A stretch of 59,067 nt of DNA from an uncultured Lachnospiraceae bacterium (GCA_910589385.1 CAJUTU010000024.1:1-59067); one strand, 5' to 3'; counted from the stretch's first letter, positions 17,997 through 26,761 are shown. Program-made: numbers and translations. Notes: generated by a model from the sequence alone, not told the origin.

Positions 17997-18743
17997 ATGA
18001 AAAATGTGGAAACAATGGCTTCAGAAAAAGAAAAACTGCGTCAGCTACAAGGCTTTAAAAAACTACAGTATCTATGGGACTATTATAAGCTGCATTTTGC
18101 AGCAGCATGCATCATCCTGTACATTTTGGGGTATGTGCTTTATGGACATTTCACTCAGAAACAGAATATCCTCTATGCTGCTTTCATCAACGTAGCTCCC
18201 AGCGAAGCTCTGACCAAAGCACTGAGTGATGGCTTTCTGCTCTCTCAGGATCTGAATCCGGCTAAAAATGCTTTTTATCTCTACACCGGCCTTTATCTTA
18301 CCAGCGACGAGGCAAATCCTTATCATGAATACACCTATGCCTCCCGCATCAAACTGATTGCGGCCATCGACAACGAAACGCTGGATATCGCCCTGATGGA
18401 TCAGGAAGCCTTTGACACATTCTCACAGAATGGATATTTGGATAATATGGAAGATTTTTTATTGGAAACAGATCCCGGACTATATCAGGACTGTTTAAAA
18501 CTGCTGCGGGACAATATTGTGATACTGGAAGATAACGCGGAGGACGCCGCCTTGGACAGTTCTGTCTCCTATACTGCCAAAACAGAGGAATATCCCATGG
18601 CACTGGAGATCACCCACACCCCTCTGTTGGAAGACGCCGGTTTCACAGAACCGGTATACCTTGGGATCATCAAGAATACTCCGCGGGAAAAGGAGGCCGC
18701 GGAGTATATCCGGTATCTAAATCAGTTTCCTTGCCTGCGCTAA
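17997..18743 (+). CDS. Single-pass membrane protein of unknown function next to YesL
   Basis: 248 aa: a basic N-terminus (residues 1-35), one membrane segment (AAACIILYILGYVLYGHF) and a large outer domain with many acidic residues. I recognise it only as the kind of protein that often follows YesL in Lachnospiraceae sugar loci; no function is known to me. The start is uncertain: GGGG is about 13 nt before ATG 17997, and ATG 18015 is an alternative. A terminator follows. Confidence 0.75.
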   Translation: MKNVETMASEKEKLRQLQGFKKLQYLWDYYKLHFAAACIILYILGYVLYGHFTQKQNILYAAFINVAPSEALTKALSDGFLLSQDLNPAKNAFYLYTGLYLTSDEANPYHEYTYASRIKLIAAIDNETLDIALMDQEAFDTFSQNGYLDNMEDFLLETDPGLYQDCLKLLRDNIVILEDNAEDAALDSSVSYTAKTEEYPMALEITHTPLLEDAGFTEPVYLGIIKNTPREKEAAEYIRYLNQFPCLR

Positions 18744-18831
18744 GACGATTTCCTTCTTAATGAGAAAATTTTCAGTGCAGCTTTTCCGTCATCTTTTCTT
18801 CACAGTTTAACCTGTCAGCTGAAAAAGAGAG

Positions 18832-18884
18832 AATCCCACGGAATACCGGATTTTCCAGAATCCTGTATTCCATGGGATTGTTTT
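18832..18884 (+). terminator. Rho-independent terminator of the LacI-YesL operon
   Basis: The arm AATCCCACGGAATAC pairs with GTATTCCATGGGATT (one wobble pair), followed by GTTTT. Confidence 0.85.
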
Positions 18885-18893
18885 AAAAAGTAC

Positions 18894-19043
18894 TTATAAT
18901 TTGTCCTCATTACATAATGCTTCGTATTTTTTTGTAAGTTCCTGAAATTCTTCAAGAGTTTTGCACTCTTTTAAATCATTCAAAATACATACTCTTTCGA
19001 GTCTTCTTGCTAACTTCTCGATTGTCTCAGCACTATTTTGCAT
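18894..19043 (-). CDS. Small charged protein, 49 aa
   Basis: The frame reads MQNSAETIEKLARRLERVC, continues as an amphipathic helix-rich sequence and ends EALCNEDKL. AAGGGTG lies 5 nt before the ATG. It is on the same strand as thiC, 86 nt downstream of its stop. I do not recognise the family. Composition (many E, K, L; no odd codons) and the ribosome binding site favour a real small protein. Confidence 0.5.
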   Translation of the reverse strand: MQNSAETIEKLARRLERVCILNDLKECKTLEEFQELTKKYEALCNEDKL

Positions 19044-19129
19044 ATGATCACCCTTTTTTCGAAAGTATCGACTGTTTCGGTGACATTTATTATAACAAAA
19101 GGAATTTTAGGTGTAAAGCCTTTGATCTA

Positions 19130-20440
19130 TCACAAAATATCAATATACTCTCCAGCCAGCGCTTTATTCATGCTTCTGACCGCGCAGAACTTCCCACACA
19201 TGCTGCAGGTATCGCTATGGTCATCTTCCGGGCTCCGGCTGTCCCGGATTGCTTTCGCCGTCTCCGGATCCAGGGCGCAGGCAAACTGCGCGTCCCAGTC
19301 CAGATTCCGGCGTGCCTCTGCCATACGGTCGTCTATCTCTCTTGCGCCCGGAATCCCTTTGGCAATATCTGCCGCATGGGCTGCGATCTTGGAAGCGATG
19401 ATCCCCTGTTTCACATCCTCTACATTGGGAAGCGCTAAATGCTCTGCCGGTGTAACATAACAAAGGAAAGCTGCGCCATTCATGGCAGCTACCGCGCCGC
19501 CGATAGCGCTGGTAATGTGGTCATACCCCGGTGCAATGTCCGTTACCAGAGGACCCAGCACATAGAAGGGCGCTCCCATGCAGATCGTCTGCTGTACCTT
19601 CATGTTGGCGGCAACCTGGTCAAGCGGCACGTGTCCCGGCCCCTCTACCATCACCTGGACATTGTGTGCCCATGCACGTTTTGTCAATTCTCCTAAACGT
19701 ACCAGTTCTTCCACCTGGCAGACATCGGTGGCATCTGCCAGACATCCGGGACGGCAGGCGTCTCCCAGAGAAATGGTCACATCATATTCTTCACAGATAT
19801 CCAGGATCTCGTCATAATATTCATAAAAGGGATTCTCTTCCCCGGTCATACTCATCCAGGCAAATACAAGGCTTCCGCCGCGGCTGACAATGTTCATCTT
19901 ACGTTTGTGCTTTTTGATCTGATCAATGGTTTTTCTCGTAATTCCACAATGCAGTGTGACAAAATCCACACCGTCTTCTGCATGCAGGCGGATGACATCC
20001 AGAAAGTCTTTTGCCGTCAATGTGGCCAGATCCCTCTGGTAGTGGATGACGCTGTCATAGACCGGAACCGTACCGATCATAGCCGGACATTCGTGGGTTA
20101 ATTTTCGGCGGAAACCTCTCGTATCCCCATGGCTGGAAAGATCCATAATGGATTCCGCCCCCAAATTTACCGCGCTCATCACCTTTTCCATCTCAATATC
20201 ATAGTTTTTGCAGTCTCTGGATACGCCCAGGTTGACATTGATCTTGGTGCGCAGCATACTGCCGATGCCCTCCGGCTTCAGGCAGGTATGGTTTTTATTT
20301 GCACATATGGCAGCCTTTCCCTCTGCAACCAGTTTCATCAGCGCTTCGGACGTGATATGTTCCTTTTTTGCGACAGCCGCAATTTCCGGCGTCACGATCC
20401 CTTTTCTTGCCGCGTCCATCTGTGTTGTGTAATTTCTCAT
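19130..20440 (-). CDS. thiC: Phosphomethylpyrimidine synthase ThiC
   Basis: 436 aa. This radical-SAM-type enzyme turns aminoimidazole ribotide into HMP phosphate, the pyrimidine half of thiamine. It has GAESIMDLSSHGDTRGFRR, the catalytic barrel motif VEGPGHVPLDQ, and a C-terminal iron-sulfur motif CSMCGKFC. That motif spaces as CX2CX3C, whereas the best-known ThiC proteins have CX2CX4C. The length is that of the short anaerobe form. A strong AAGGAGG precedes the start. No other thi gene is in the window. A TPP riboswitch lies upstream. Confidence 0.96.
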   Translation of the reverse strand: MRNYTTQMDAARKGIVTPEIAAVAKKEHITSEALMKLVAEGKAAICANKNHTCLKPEGIGSMLRTKINVNLGVSRDCKNYDIEMEKVMSAVNLGAESIMDLSSHGDTRGFRRKLTHECPAMIGTVPVYDSVIHYQRDLATLTAKDFLDVIRLHAEDGVDFVTLHCGITRKTIDQIKKHKRKMNIVSRGGSLVFAWMSMTGEENPFYEYYDEILDICEEYDVTISLGDACRPGCLADATDVCQVEELVRLGELTKRAWAHNVQVMVEGPGHVPLDQVAANMKVQQTICMGAPFYVLGPLVTDIAPGYDHITSAIGGAVAAMNGAAFLCYVTPAEHLALPNVEDVKQGIIASKIAAHAADIAKGIPGAREIDDRMAEARRNLDWDAQFACALDPETAKAIRDSRSPEDDHSDTCSMCGKFCAVRSMNKALAGEYIDIL

Positions 20441-20644
20441 TTGTAGTTCCTCCTTTTCGTCTCAGGGTACTCTTTTCAGTCCCCATATAAGGAACAGCAG
20501 AAGATATACACAGGATATTTTTCTACCGTTCCAGGTCACAACATTTTCTATAGCGATAAAAGGTGGTGCCCCCAATCTACCGCTTGTTATGATCCACGGC
20601 CGGCGGCCGCAAACAATAACGATCGCTCTGCCAATATAGACTGC

Positions 20645-20674
20645 ACAAAAAAAGAGATGCACATAGGGCATCTC
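20645..20674 (-). terminator. Riboswitch expression-platform terminator of thiC
   Basis: On the minus strand AGAGATGC-(CCTATGT)-GCATCTCT is followed by seven T (20651-20645). It lies between the TPP aptamer and thiC. A competing upstream GAGATGCG stretch near 20690 could form an alternative pairing. This fits ligand-dependent premature termination. Confidence 0.85.
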
Positions 20675-20705
20675 TGAAAATCTCATTTCGCATCTCAGCT
20701 TCACA

Positions 20706-20828
20706 TGCACTCCCTACGTTGGCATTATCCAAATCAGGTTAGGAACTACAGGCAAATAACCTGAAGCTCCATATGGGTCGAAGCAGATTCGCTTCCTCTC
20801 AGCCGGCTTTCCCGCCAGCTCCCCAGTG
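20706..20828 (-). ncRNA. TPP riboswitch (THI element)
   Basis: Conserved aptamer blocks in order on the minus strand: ACTGGGG at the 5' end, CTGAGAG (20802-20796), GACCC, AACCTGATTTGGATAATGCC (near 20739-20720) and GTAGGGA at the 3' end. TPP binding would favour the downstream terminator and switch thiC off. Confidence 0.96.
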
Positions 20829-20954
20829 TAGAACCGTCCAGAAATCATATAAATTCTGGATGAATCCAATATAAAATTATACCTTATTGGACAGCGAAGC
20901 TGTCCATCCGCCCCGAAAGGGCATGTATTGCGGCCCCTCCGGTATACGAATTGA

Positions 20955-21287
20955 TTATAGCCTTTTTTCTGCCGGATTGCAATACTGTTTCTTTGCCTCT
21001 TCCCGCCTCTTTAGCCTCTTTGATCTTTCCTGCCGGATGATCCGCTGGATACTTTTCTCCGCCAGAAAATACTCTTCTGCCAGTTCTTTAATAGATTTCC
21101 CGGCTTGAAAGTCCTTATAAATTTTCGCATTCCTCCTTGCCAGTTCCCTTTTCGTTGTTGTCCGTTCTCCCCATGCCTTTTTATCCTCCTCTTTTTTGGG
21201 AATATAGACCACGGCTCCATCTACATATTGCTGTAACTGCTCAACCAGTTCCGGCGGAAAGATTTCTACCGCACGTATGTAATCCAT
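20955..21287 (-). CDS. CD3324-family HTH protein
   Basis: 110 aa. The N-terminus MDYIRAVEIFPPELVEQLQQ, the GAVVYIPKKE and AWGERTTTKRELARRN blocks, and a C-terminal helix-turn-helix (IKELAEEYFLAEKSIQRIIR) match the small CD3324-type regulators of Clostridia. ATG 21287 is preferred: AGGGGGTG lies 6 nt upstream, and the GTG at 21296 is part of that site. Its target is unknown. Confidence 0.82.
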   Translation of the reverse strand: MDYIRAVEIFPPELVEQLQQYVDGAVVYIPKKEEDKKAWGERTTTKRELARRNAKIYKDFQAGKSIKELAEEYFLAEKSIQRIIRQERSKRLKRREEAKKQYCNPAEKRL

Positions 21288-21375
21288 ATCATACACCCCC
21301 TAATGCCCTGCACCAATTTACACATCAAATTGATTGCATATCTGCCTCATGATCTTCTCATTTCTTCTGTGTATA

Positions 21376-22512
21376 TCAGGAGTGTGTCTTGTCATAAGCA
21401 TCTGTAGAAGTGCTTCTCTTCAATTGCTGAAATATATCAACCATTTTTTTGTTATACTCTTGCTCTTTTTCGTAAAATGCGCGTACAGCTCCTAACGTAG
21501 TTTCCGGACTTACTGAACACTTCCCGGCTTTCAGCATAGACAGCAGAACTTCCGTTTCGTCTAATTCTTTTTGTAATTTTTTCAAATAATTTCCTGCGGA
21601 TGCCACGTCCTCATCCATCCCCAGATCTCGATATGCCGGAGTGACCATAGCTATGCAAGGCGCTTGACGCACGAACTGCCTTTCTACATCTTTCCCGGAA
21701 AGTACATTCATTTCTGTTAATTCCGCTAAAAGATTATAATAATCTGCTTCTGTCAGATCCTCTACATCATACTTTCCTTTCAGGTACTGGATCTGCTCTT
21801 CCGTCAAAATACCCGTGCCGTCAGATTCCCAGTCTATCTCATGACCCAGCTTGTATCCCGCCAGTTCTGCCAGTGTCTTATTACTGAATATACCTGTTTT
21901 TTCCTTTTCTGGCTGAAACAGGACATGTTCATCCTCCGTCTTTACCCGAAATCTTCCTGTATTCTGAAAAAACAGATACCGCTCCATTTCCTCTTTGTAG
22001 AGGCTGGCTTCTTTATTGAATCCTGCAGCCTGATATTTTCTGGTCACATCAGAAAAAAATTGTTCAAAATCCCTTTTCTGTGTGATGTCATATTGACTGC
22101 TAGAAGTCAGCAATGGAAAACTGACATGATTTTTCACATCCTGATCTCCTTGTTCCGCCAAATGCACGTTTAAAGCAGTCATCTCAACAAGAGATGCATG
22201 CTTTACATCAATCTCATTCAAATGAATCTTTGTCTGAAATGCATTTCCATGGATATCAATTCCTTCGGCCAGCATGACCGGATCATCCTCTGTGGAACTT
22301 TCGTCATAATTCATATATAATTCCTGTCCGTTGACCAGATTAACGTCGGCATACAAATATCCTAATTTAAGGTGAGCCACCGCCTGTCTCGAAAAAGAAA
22401 CCTGCGTCTCTTTCCCTGACAGTTGTGTGTTGTTTCTTGATAAATTTGCACTCTGATAAGAGCGATTTGTCCTCGCCCCGTAATTTGTGTTTTGGAATCC
22501 TGTCATATTCAT
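21376..22512 (-). CDS. Unknown protein, 378 aa, polar, no signal peptide
   Basis: I do not recognise a domain with confidence. The N-terminal 40 residues are rich in N, Q and S (NMTGFQNTNYGARTNRSYQS). The middle is beta-rich (GYLYADVNLVNGQELYMNYD). The C-terminal half is helical, ending in EQEYNKKMVDIFQQLKRSTS. There are no membrane segments. Similar Lachnospiraceae proteins of unknown function exist as far as I recall. The ribosome binding site is weak (AAGG about 15 nt upstream). Confidence 0.7.
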   Translation of the reverse strand: MNMTGFQNTNYGARTNRSYQSANLSRNNTQLSGKETQVSFSRQAVAHLKLGYLYADVNLVNGQELYMNYDESSTEDDPVMLAEGIDIHGNAFQTKIHLNEIDVKHASLVEMTALNVHLAEQGDQDVKNHVSFPLLTSSSQYDITQKRDFEQFFSDVTRKYQAAGFNKEASLYKEEMERYLFFQNTGRFRVKTEDEHVLFQPEKEKTGIFSNKTLAELAGYKLGHEIDWESDGTGILTEEQIQYLKGKYDVEDLTEADYYNLLAELTEMNVLSGKDVERQFVRQAPCIAMVTPAYRDLGMDEDVASAGNYLKKLQKELDETEVLLSMLKAGKCSVSPETTLGAVRAFYEKEQEYNKKMVDIFQQLKRSTSTDAYDKTHS

Positions 22513-22612
22513 GTATTCACTTTTACCTTATACATCCATTGGCTGGTTTTTACTGTCTCTATATCACAAGCATTTTTCATCACCGGATATATCGCCTGAT
22601 TCAGTTAATCTG

Positions 22613-22774
22613 TCATTCATAACTGATGTTATTCTCAAAAGAGTCCATAACGATAGGCTGATACAGAAACATACCATGAACTGCTTTCCTGCTTTCCATG
22701 GCATCCAGACAATCTTGTATCCCTTTCTTTTTTACTTTTCCAGACGTGAGCCGCCTGTAACTATATACCTCCAT
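22613..22774 (-). CDS. Possible small protein, 53 aa
   Basis: An open frame from ATG 22774: MEVYSYRRLTSGKVKKKG, then DCLDAMESRKAVHGMFLYQP, ending FENNISYE. It is on the same strand as the 378-aa unknown gene, about 100 nt upstream of it. The ribosome binding site is poor (AGAAG), and no family is recognised. Confidence 0.3.
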   Translation of the reverse strand: MEVYSYRRLTSGKVKKKGIQDCLDAMESRKAVHGMFLYQPIVMDSFENNISYE

Positions 22775-22846
22775 GCTTCTATGTTCTTTTTATTTTTTAC
22801 AAAGCCCCCCTTCATCACAGCGTATATATACAAAACTACAGTTCCA

Positions 22847-22985
22847 GTTACAGGCCACGGCTGGCCGCACCCTGTAACTCAGGCCGCCATTTTAAATTGC
22901 CTGCGGCAATGGGCGGCCTGAATGCCGGCTTTTCTATGTCTCTTCCCGGCCAATCAGCATGACAGCCAGCCGGGGTGCGGCATAC
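22847..22985. repeat. Cluster of GC-rich palindromes
   Basis: Two adjacent hairpins. AGTTACAGG ... CCTGTAACT encloses GGCCACGGCTGGCC. CAGGCCGCCATT ... AATGGGCGGCCTG encloses ATTGCC-TGC-GGCAAT. A further GCCAGCCGGGGTGCGGC near 22965 is roughly an inverted copy of GGCTGGCCGCACCC at 22860. The GC content stands out from the AT-rich surroundings. REP-like element or structured RNA: undecided. The rest of 22775-23105 shows nothing I can name. Confidence 0.6.
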
Positions 22986-23106
22986 AACCAGTCCCAACAT
23001 ATTATATCATATGCTGAAAAGACTGTACATTTATTCTATCATGTGAACTGAAAAAACACAGAACATATTTTTTTTAAATCAAAAATGTGCCAATAGGGTT
23101 ACTGTT

Positions 23107-23344
23107 CAATAGGCTGGATGCGTTATAGTGACGAGATCAACCGCCTTGCAACGGTGGAAGAACGCCAGCGAGACGGCAGCATAAAACTTGTGGTTGAGGA
23201 GATTGGCGAGGAGATATACAGCAGGAAACCAGCGGATGGGGCAAATCCATTGTAAAAGTTCTGTCAAAAGAATTGCAGAAAGAGTTTCCCTGTCGTTTTT
23301 CTTCGGAAAAGTTTTATATAAATGATAAAAATCTCTGTATATAG
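23107..23344 (+). pseudogene. Fragment of a YhcG/DUF1016 (PDDEXK) nuclease gene
   Basis: The first frame gives SIKLVVEEIGEEIYSR. The second frame continues with QQETSGWGKSIVKVLSKELQ, then KEFP, the characteristic N-terminal-domain phrase of YhcG-like proteins. Restoring about 7 nt at the CAGCAG repeat near 23220 would join them. Similarity ends after KEFP, so the nuclease domain is lost. A hairpin, AAATCTC-TGTATATAG-GAGATTT, followed by T's (23329-23359) closes the stretch. Confidence 0.6.
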
Positions 23345-23359
23345 GAGATTTATTTTTTG
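23329..23359 (+). terminator. Terminator-like hairpin after the YhcG fragment
   Basis: 7-bp stem AAATCTC/GAGATTT with a 9-nt loop, followed by ATTTTTTG. No gene in the next about 190 bp. Confidence 0.5.
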
Positions 23360-23549
23360 TAAGATACAAAAGTTCATATTTGTATAGTTGCAGTTGATGC
23401 AGCTTCTAAGGCAAATTATAATATTAATTGGACGATAAGCAAAGCATTTAAAGTGAAAATATTGGAATGAACAGAAAAAACTTTTGAAAAAAGTAAAATT
23501 AATTGTAACGAATCGCACTTGAAAAGAACTAACAATATGAGGTGCTGAT

Positions 23550-23896
23550 ATGGATAAAGAAAAAATTGATGAAAAATATCGTGAAAGCGCTGGAATGATA
23601 TATAAATATCTGTGCGGTTTAACGCAGGACAGAGGACTTGCAGAGGAACTGACGCAGAAAACTTTCTTTCAGGCAGTCAAAGGAATGACAGATTTAGGGG
23701 AGATTGTAAAATTTCTGTCTGCCTATGCGGAATTGCAAAAAAACTATGGTATAAGGAACTGGAAAAGAGAAGCAGGCATAAAACCGCCCCACTAGACGAT
23801 ACGATACCTTCCACAGAAAATATTGAAAATAAAAGTCTGGATAATTTGGAAAAAGTGGAAGTTTTCCGCCTTATTGTAATTGTTCTTCTTGAATAG
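23550..23896 (+). pseudogene. Broken ECF-type sigma factor gene
   Basis: A good start (GAGGTG before ATG 23550) gives MDKEKIDEKYRESAGMIYKY and GLAEELTQKTFFQAVKG, a sigma region 2 pattern. The frame then shifts near 23675-23695 and continues as RFRGDCKISVCLCGIAKKLW and YKELEKRSRHKTAPLDD, as in sigma factors that carry region 2 and the linker. It stops after KVEVFRLI, so region 4, needed for -35 binding, is missing. Its end abuts the broken toxN on the other strand. Confidence 0.78.
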
Positions 23897-24166
23897 GTAT
23901 CATTATATTAAAATTCAGGACACCTGAAAGCTTCCCATTTATTTCAATCTTTGAAAAATCCATAGAGTTCTTCATTTTTTATACTTTTCTTTTGGTGATG
24001 AAAGTGGTACACAATATTTATGAATACCGCAAATAATAACAATTCCAACAAAAACCCTGTTATCTTTTCCCGTCTACAGCGAAACAGAAAGCACTTTATC
24101 ATCGATATTATGTAAATTACGGATATATTTCATATCCACCTTGTATAAGTTAAAAGACGTCTGCAT
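23871..24166 (-). pseudogene. Broken ToxN/AbiQ-family type III toxin gene
   Basis: From ATG 24166 (GAGGAG 4 nt upstream) the frame reads MQTSFNLYKVDMKYIRNLHN, then IDDKVLSVSL and a TAG at about 24074. The same frame resumes with NRVFVGIVIICGIHKYCVPL and SSPKEKYKK. After a second break it continues one frame over with MKNSMDFSKIEINGKLSGVL and NFNIMIPI. These are ToxN/AbiQ endoribonuclease motifs (FVGIV, KY..PL.SPK, INGK.GVLN...MIP). It has one nonsense codon, one frameshift and no C-terminal half, so it is inactive. Confidence 0.8.
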
Positions 24167-24177
24167 ATTTCTCCTCG

Positions 24178-24273
24178 TAAAAAATGGCTATGCGTTTCCA
24201 CATAGCCATTTGTGTAGTAACTCCATTAGAGCTGCTAACGCTTTTAGCAGTCCACTTTGTGGTAGGACTCACC
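24178..24273 (-). ncRNA. Type III antitoxin RNA (ToxI-like) with terminator
   Basis: Upstream of toxN on the minus strand is a short transcribed region starting at about 24273 and ending in a strong terminator: AAATGGCTATG-(TGGAAACG)-CATAGCCATTT followed by TTTT (24212-24178). The segment before it can fold (GCTGCTAA/TTAGCAGC). Promoter, small RNA, leaky terminator, then toxin is the known type III layout. I did not find clear tandem repeats, so the repeat unit is undefined. Confidence 0.6.
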
Positions 24274-24279
24274 ACTAAT

Positions 24280-24309
24280 AGTATAATGCCATATTTCTAA
24301 AATAGTCAA
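24280..24309 (-). promoter_or_regulatory. Promoter of the type III antitoxin RNA
   Basis: TTGACT (24309-24304), an 18-bp spacer and TATACT (24285-24280) on the minus strand, directly before the antitoxin RNA. Confidence 0.7.
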
Positions 24310-24399
24310 TCCTTTTTGTGTAAATACATAAAATCCTCTTCTTTGTACTTTTATTTTATTCCATCTTTACTAGTTTATTGCTCTACTCCTGCTTTCCTT

Positions 24400-26760
24400 C
24401 TATTCATTTACCAACTGTTTGACAGATACCGCATGGATGGTTCTGACGACCGCGCATGTCGCCAGGAACATGCAGGCTGGCAGCAGCATAAGGCCGCCCG
24501 ATATCCCTACAAGAGTATTCGCAAACGGGAATTCTGTAAGCCCTAATACTTTGGCATAAGGCGTCAGTAATCCAGGTACGATAAATGTTCCGGCCACCAC
24601 TCCCAGGCAGGTCCCGGCAAATGCGGACAGGCAGTTCCGCCATAAATAGATTTTTAAGATCTGCCGCGAGGCCATCCCCACAGCTTTCAGCGATCCGATC
24701 AGGCTTTGCTCCCTCCTGACCAGTAAAAATGTAAGATTCACCGTAATGACCATAACGATGATCAGCAGAACCGCCAAAATGGTCCCGACAGCCGGCGCTA
24801 AAATGCCTGTGATGTTCTCCCCATTTGATTTTGAGGCGATGAACGCAAATTCTCCACCGTACTTTTCCGTCAGTTCCTCCGCAAGTTCCCACTTCAATGA
24901 AGCATCCGAGAGTACGAGCATGTAATCTCCATAGACGCCGTCCGCCTTTACGAATTGGTCCAGATTATCGGTCACCATCCGTATGATCTTCCCGTAATTG
25001 GAAAGCGACTGGAAAATTCCTGTGATCTCATATTCTTTCTTTTCCCCGTTTACAAACAATTCGATTTTTTCCCCGGTCTCCAGCCCGTATTCCTCCGCAA
25101 ACACCATTCCTACACTAATCTCATTTTCTTTTTCCGGCCGTCTTCCATACAAAGATTTATCTTCTATTTCCTCATTCCATGGCAGCTCATAAATCTCCGT
25201 TTCAATACTCTGCCAGCTTTCCCCGGCATCCGGCTTATACTTGGGATATACTTTGTTCACCCCGTATGTATGATCAACCCTTGCATCTTCCTCCAGTTCC
25301 TTTATGATCCCACTCACAGGCCTTTCTTCCAGCGCCGTGACATAAATATCCGTTCTGATAAATCCCCATGTCTCCGAATCCCTGTCAATATTCCCGACTG
25401 CATTCAGACATCCAAAACAGAGCACCGTAAGACAACCGAACACCATAGACACCCCTGCAATATACATGTATCTTAGTTTCTTATTCCGGATTCCCCTGAC
25501 AGCATAGTACAATTCAAAAGATCCCCTGCCGTTATAATATGTCTCCTTCTGTTCCTTCCTGCCTGTTTCCTTTGTCTGCCAGACGCCCCTCCTTATCGCA
25601 TAAGATGCGTTTAGCCTCTGTATTTTAAAAACAGAGCAGAAGCAGATGAGCACGGCCGCTGCCGATACCGCCAGCCATACCAATAACTGATAACCCCAAA
25701 TTCCCGTAAGGGAAACCATATAGATACCCAGGTCGCCGAGAATGCTCTCTATGACCCACCGGCTCAGCTGTCCCCCCAAAACACTTCCCAAAGCAGAACA
25801 TACCAGGCCGATCATTCCATAACAGATCATATATACGCCTATAATCTGTACGCCCGTCATTCCCAGTACTTTATAAATGCCGATATTCCTTACGTCCTCA
25901 TCCATATCACTTTTTATCAGAAATATGGTCAATATGACTATGGTGACAGCCAGGACAATACTTACAAAGCATAATACAGCGCCTATCATCTGATAGACAG
26001 AGGTATATCCGCTTTTTATCTGATCGTATGTATAAAGCGTATCGCCTAACGGCATCTGGAAATAATCCTCTGCGCCGCGGATAAAATCCTGCTCGCTCTG
26101 CCGGGTAAACTTCTGGAATCTGATCTCTAGATAGCTCATCCTATGATTTTCTGCCAACGCGAACTCCGAAAGCCGACCATATCCGCACCACATCCGGTAT
26201 ACATTGGTATTTCCTCCGCCAAACACAGGATCTGCAACTATTTTTACGACCTTTACGTTCTCAGCCCGGTCTGCCATCTGCAAAGAGATGCTGTCCCCCT
26301 CCTTTGCATTTAGGATATTTGCCATTTTTGTAGTAATCCAGATTTCTCCCTTTTTCGGCATCTCCGGCTCTAATCCAGCTGAAATTTTAGGAGAGAGCAT
26401 ATCCTTGCTCACATGTTCAGGAAGCTCCAGCAGTATGCCGCTGCTCAGCCTGATCCCGTCTTTTTCAACATATTCTATGGTTTTCGTATTTTCTGTGATC
26501 TGAAACTCCAGCCCGCCCCCGGAATCTTCCATATATTTCCTGACACTGTCGGCCGAAACAATTCCGCTATTCCACAGGCAGCACATCTGCGGACCTTCCA
26601 TTTCTTCATAGGCTCTGTCGAATATCCCGTTTAATTCCCTAAAAAAGATAAGGGAGCTCACTGACAACGCGGCAGTGAGCAGGATACAGATCCCCAAAAA
26701 TAAATTCGGGATTTTTTTCCTTCTCAGCTTAGCCAGCCCACATCTAAAACTCGCTTTCAA
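24400..26760 (-). CDS. ABC transporter permease, FtsX/MacB type, with two FtsX domains
   Basis: 786 aa. Membrane segments are at about residue 20, three in about 255-390, one at about 425 and three in about 660-775, with two large extracytoplasmic domains between them: the layout of duplicated FtsX permeases. The start codon appears to be TTG (26760) with GAGGGGAT 6 nt upstream, directly after the ATPase stop. It pairs with the ATPase upstream. Such pairs export or expel peptides and lipids. Here it follows the modified-peptide genes, so export or self-protection is likely, but this is inference from position. Confidence 0.9.
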   Translation of the reverse strand: MKASFRCGLAKLRRKKIPNLFLGICILLTAALSVSSLIFFRELNGIFDRAYEEMEGPQMCCLWNSGIVSADSVRKYMEDSGGGLEFQITENTKTIEYVEKDGIRLSSGILLELPEHVSKDMLSPKISAGLEPEMPKKGEIWITTKMANILNAKEGDSISLQMADRAENVKVVKIVADPVFGGGNTNVYRMWCGYGRLSEFALAENHRMSYLEIRFQKFTRQSEQDFIRGAEDYFQMPLGDTLYTYDQIKSGYTSVYQMIGAVLCFVSIVLAVTIVILTIFLIKSDMDEDVRNIGIYKVLGMTGVQIIGVYMICYGMIGLVCSALGSVLGGQLSRWVIESILGDLGIYMVSLTGIWGYQLLVWLAVSAAAVLICFCSVFKIQRLNASYAIRRGVWQTKETGRKEQKETYYNGRGSFELYYAVRGIRNKKLRYMYIAGVSMVFGCLTVLCFGCLNAVGNIDRDSETWGFIRTDIYVTALEERPVSGIIKELEEDARVDHTYGVNKVYPKYKPDAGESWQSIETEIYELPWNEEIEDKSLYGRRPEKENEISVGMVFAEEYGLETGEKIELFVNGEKKEYEITGIFQSLSNYGKIIRMVTDNLDQFVKADGVYGDYMLVLSDASLKWELAEELTEKYGGEFAFIASKSNGENITGILAPAVGTILAVLLIIVMVITVNLTFLLVRREQSLIGSLKAVGMASRQILKIYLWRNCLSAFAGTCLGVVAGTFIVPGLLTPYAKVLGLTEFPFANTLVGISGGLMLLPACMFLATCAVVRTIHAVSVKQLVNE

Positions 26761-26761
26761 A

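Noticed and set aside
20462..20710. 82-codon open frame between thiC and its riboswitch
   Set aside because: It covers the riboswitch terminator and has no conserved features; leader sequence is the better explanation.
22487..22921. 144-codon open frame on the plus strand
   Set aside because: Spans the palindrome cluster, has no ribosome site and no recognisable family.
24178..24212. Terminator of the ABC permease operon
   Set aside because: A promoter at 24280-24309 and the ToxN start just after it place this hairpin in the type III antitoxin RNA instead.
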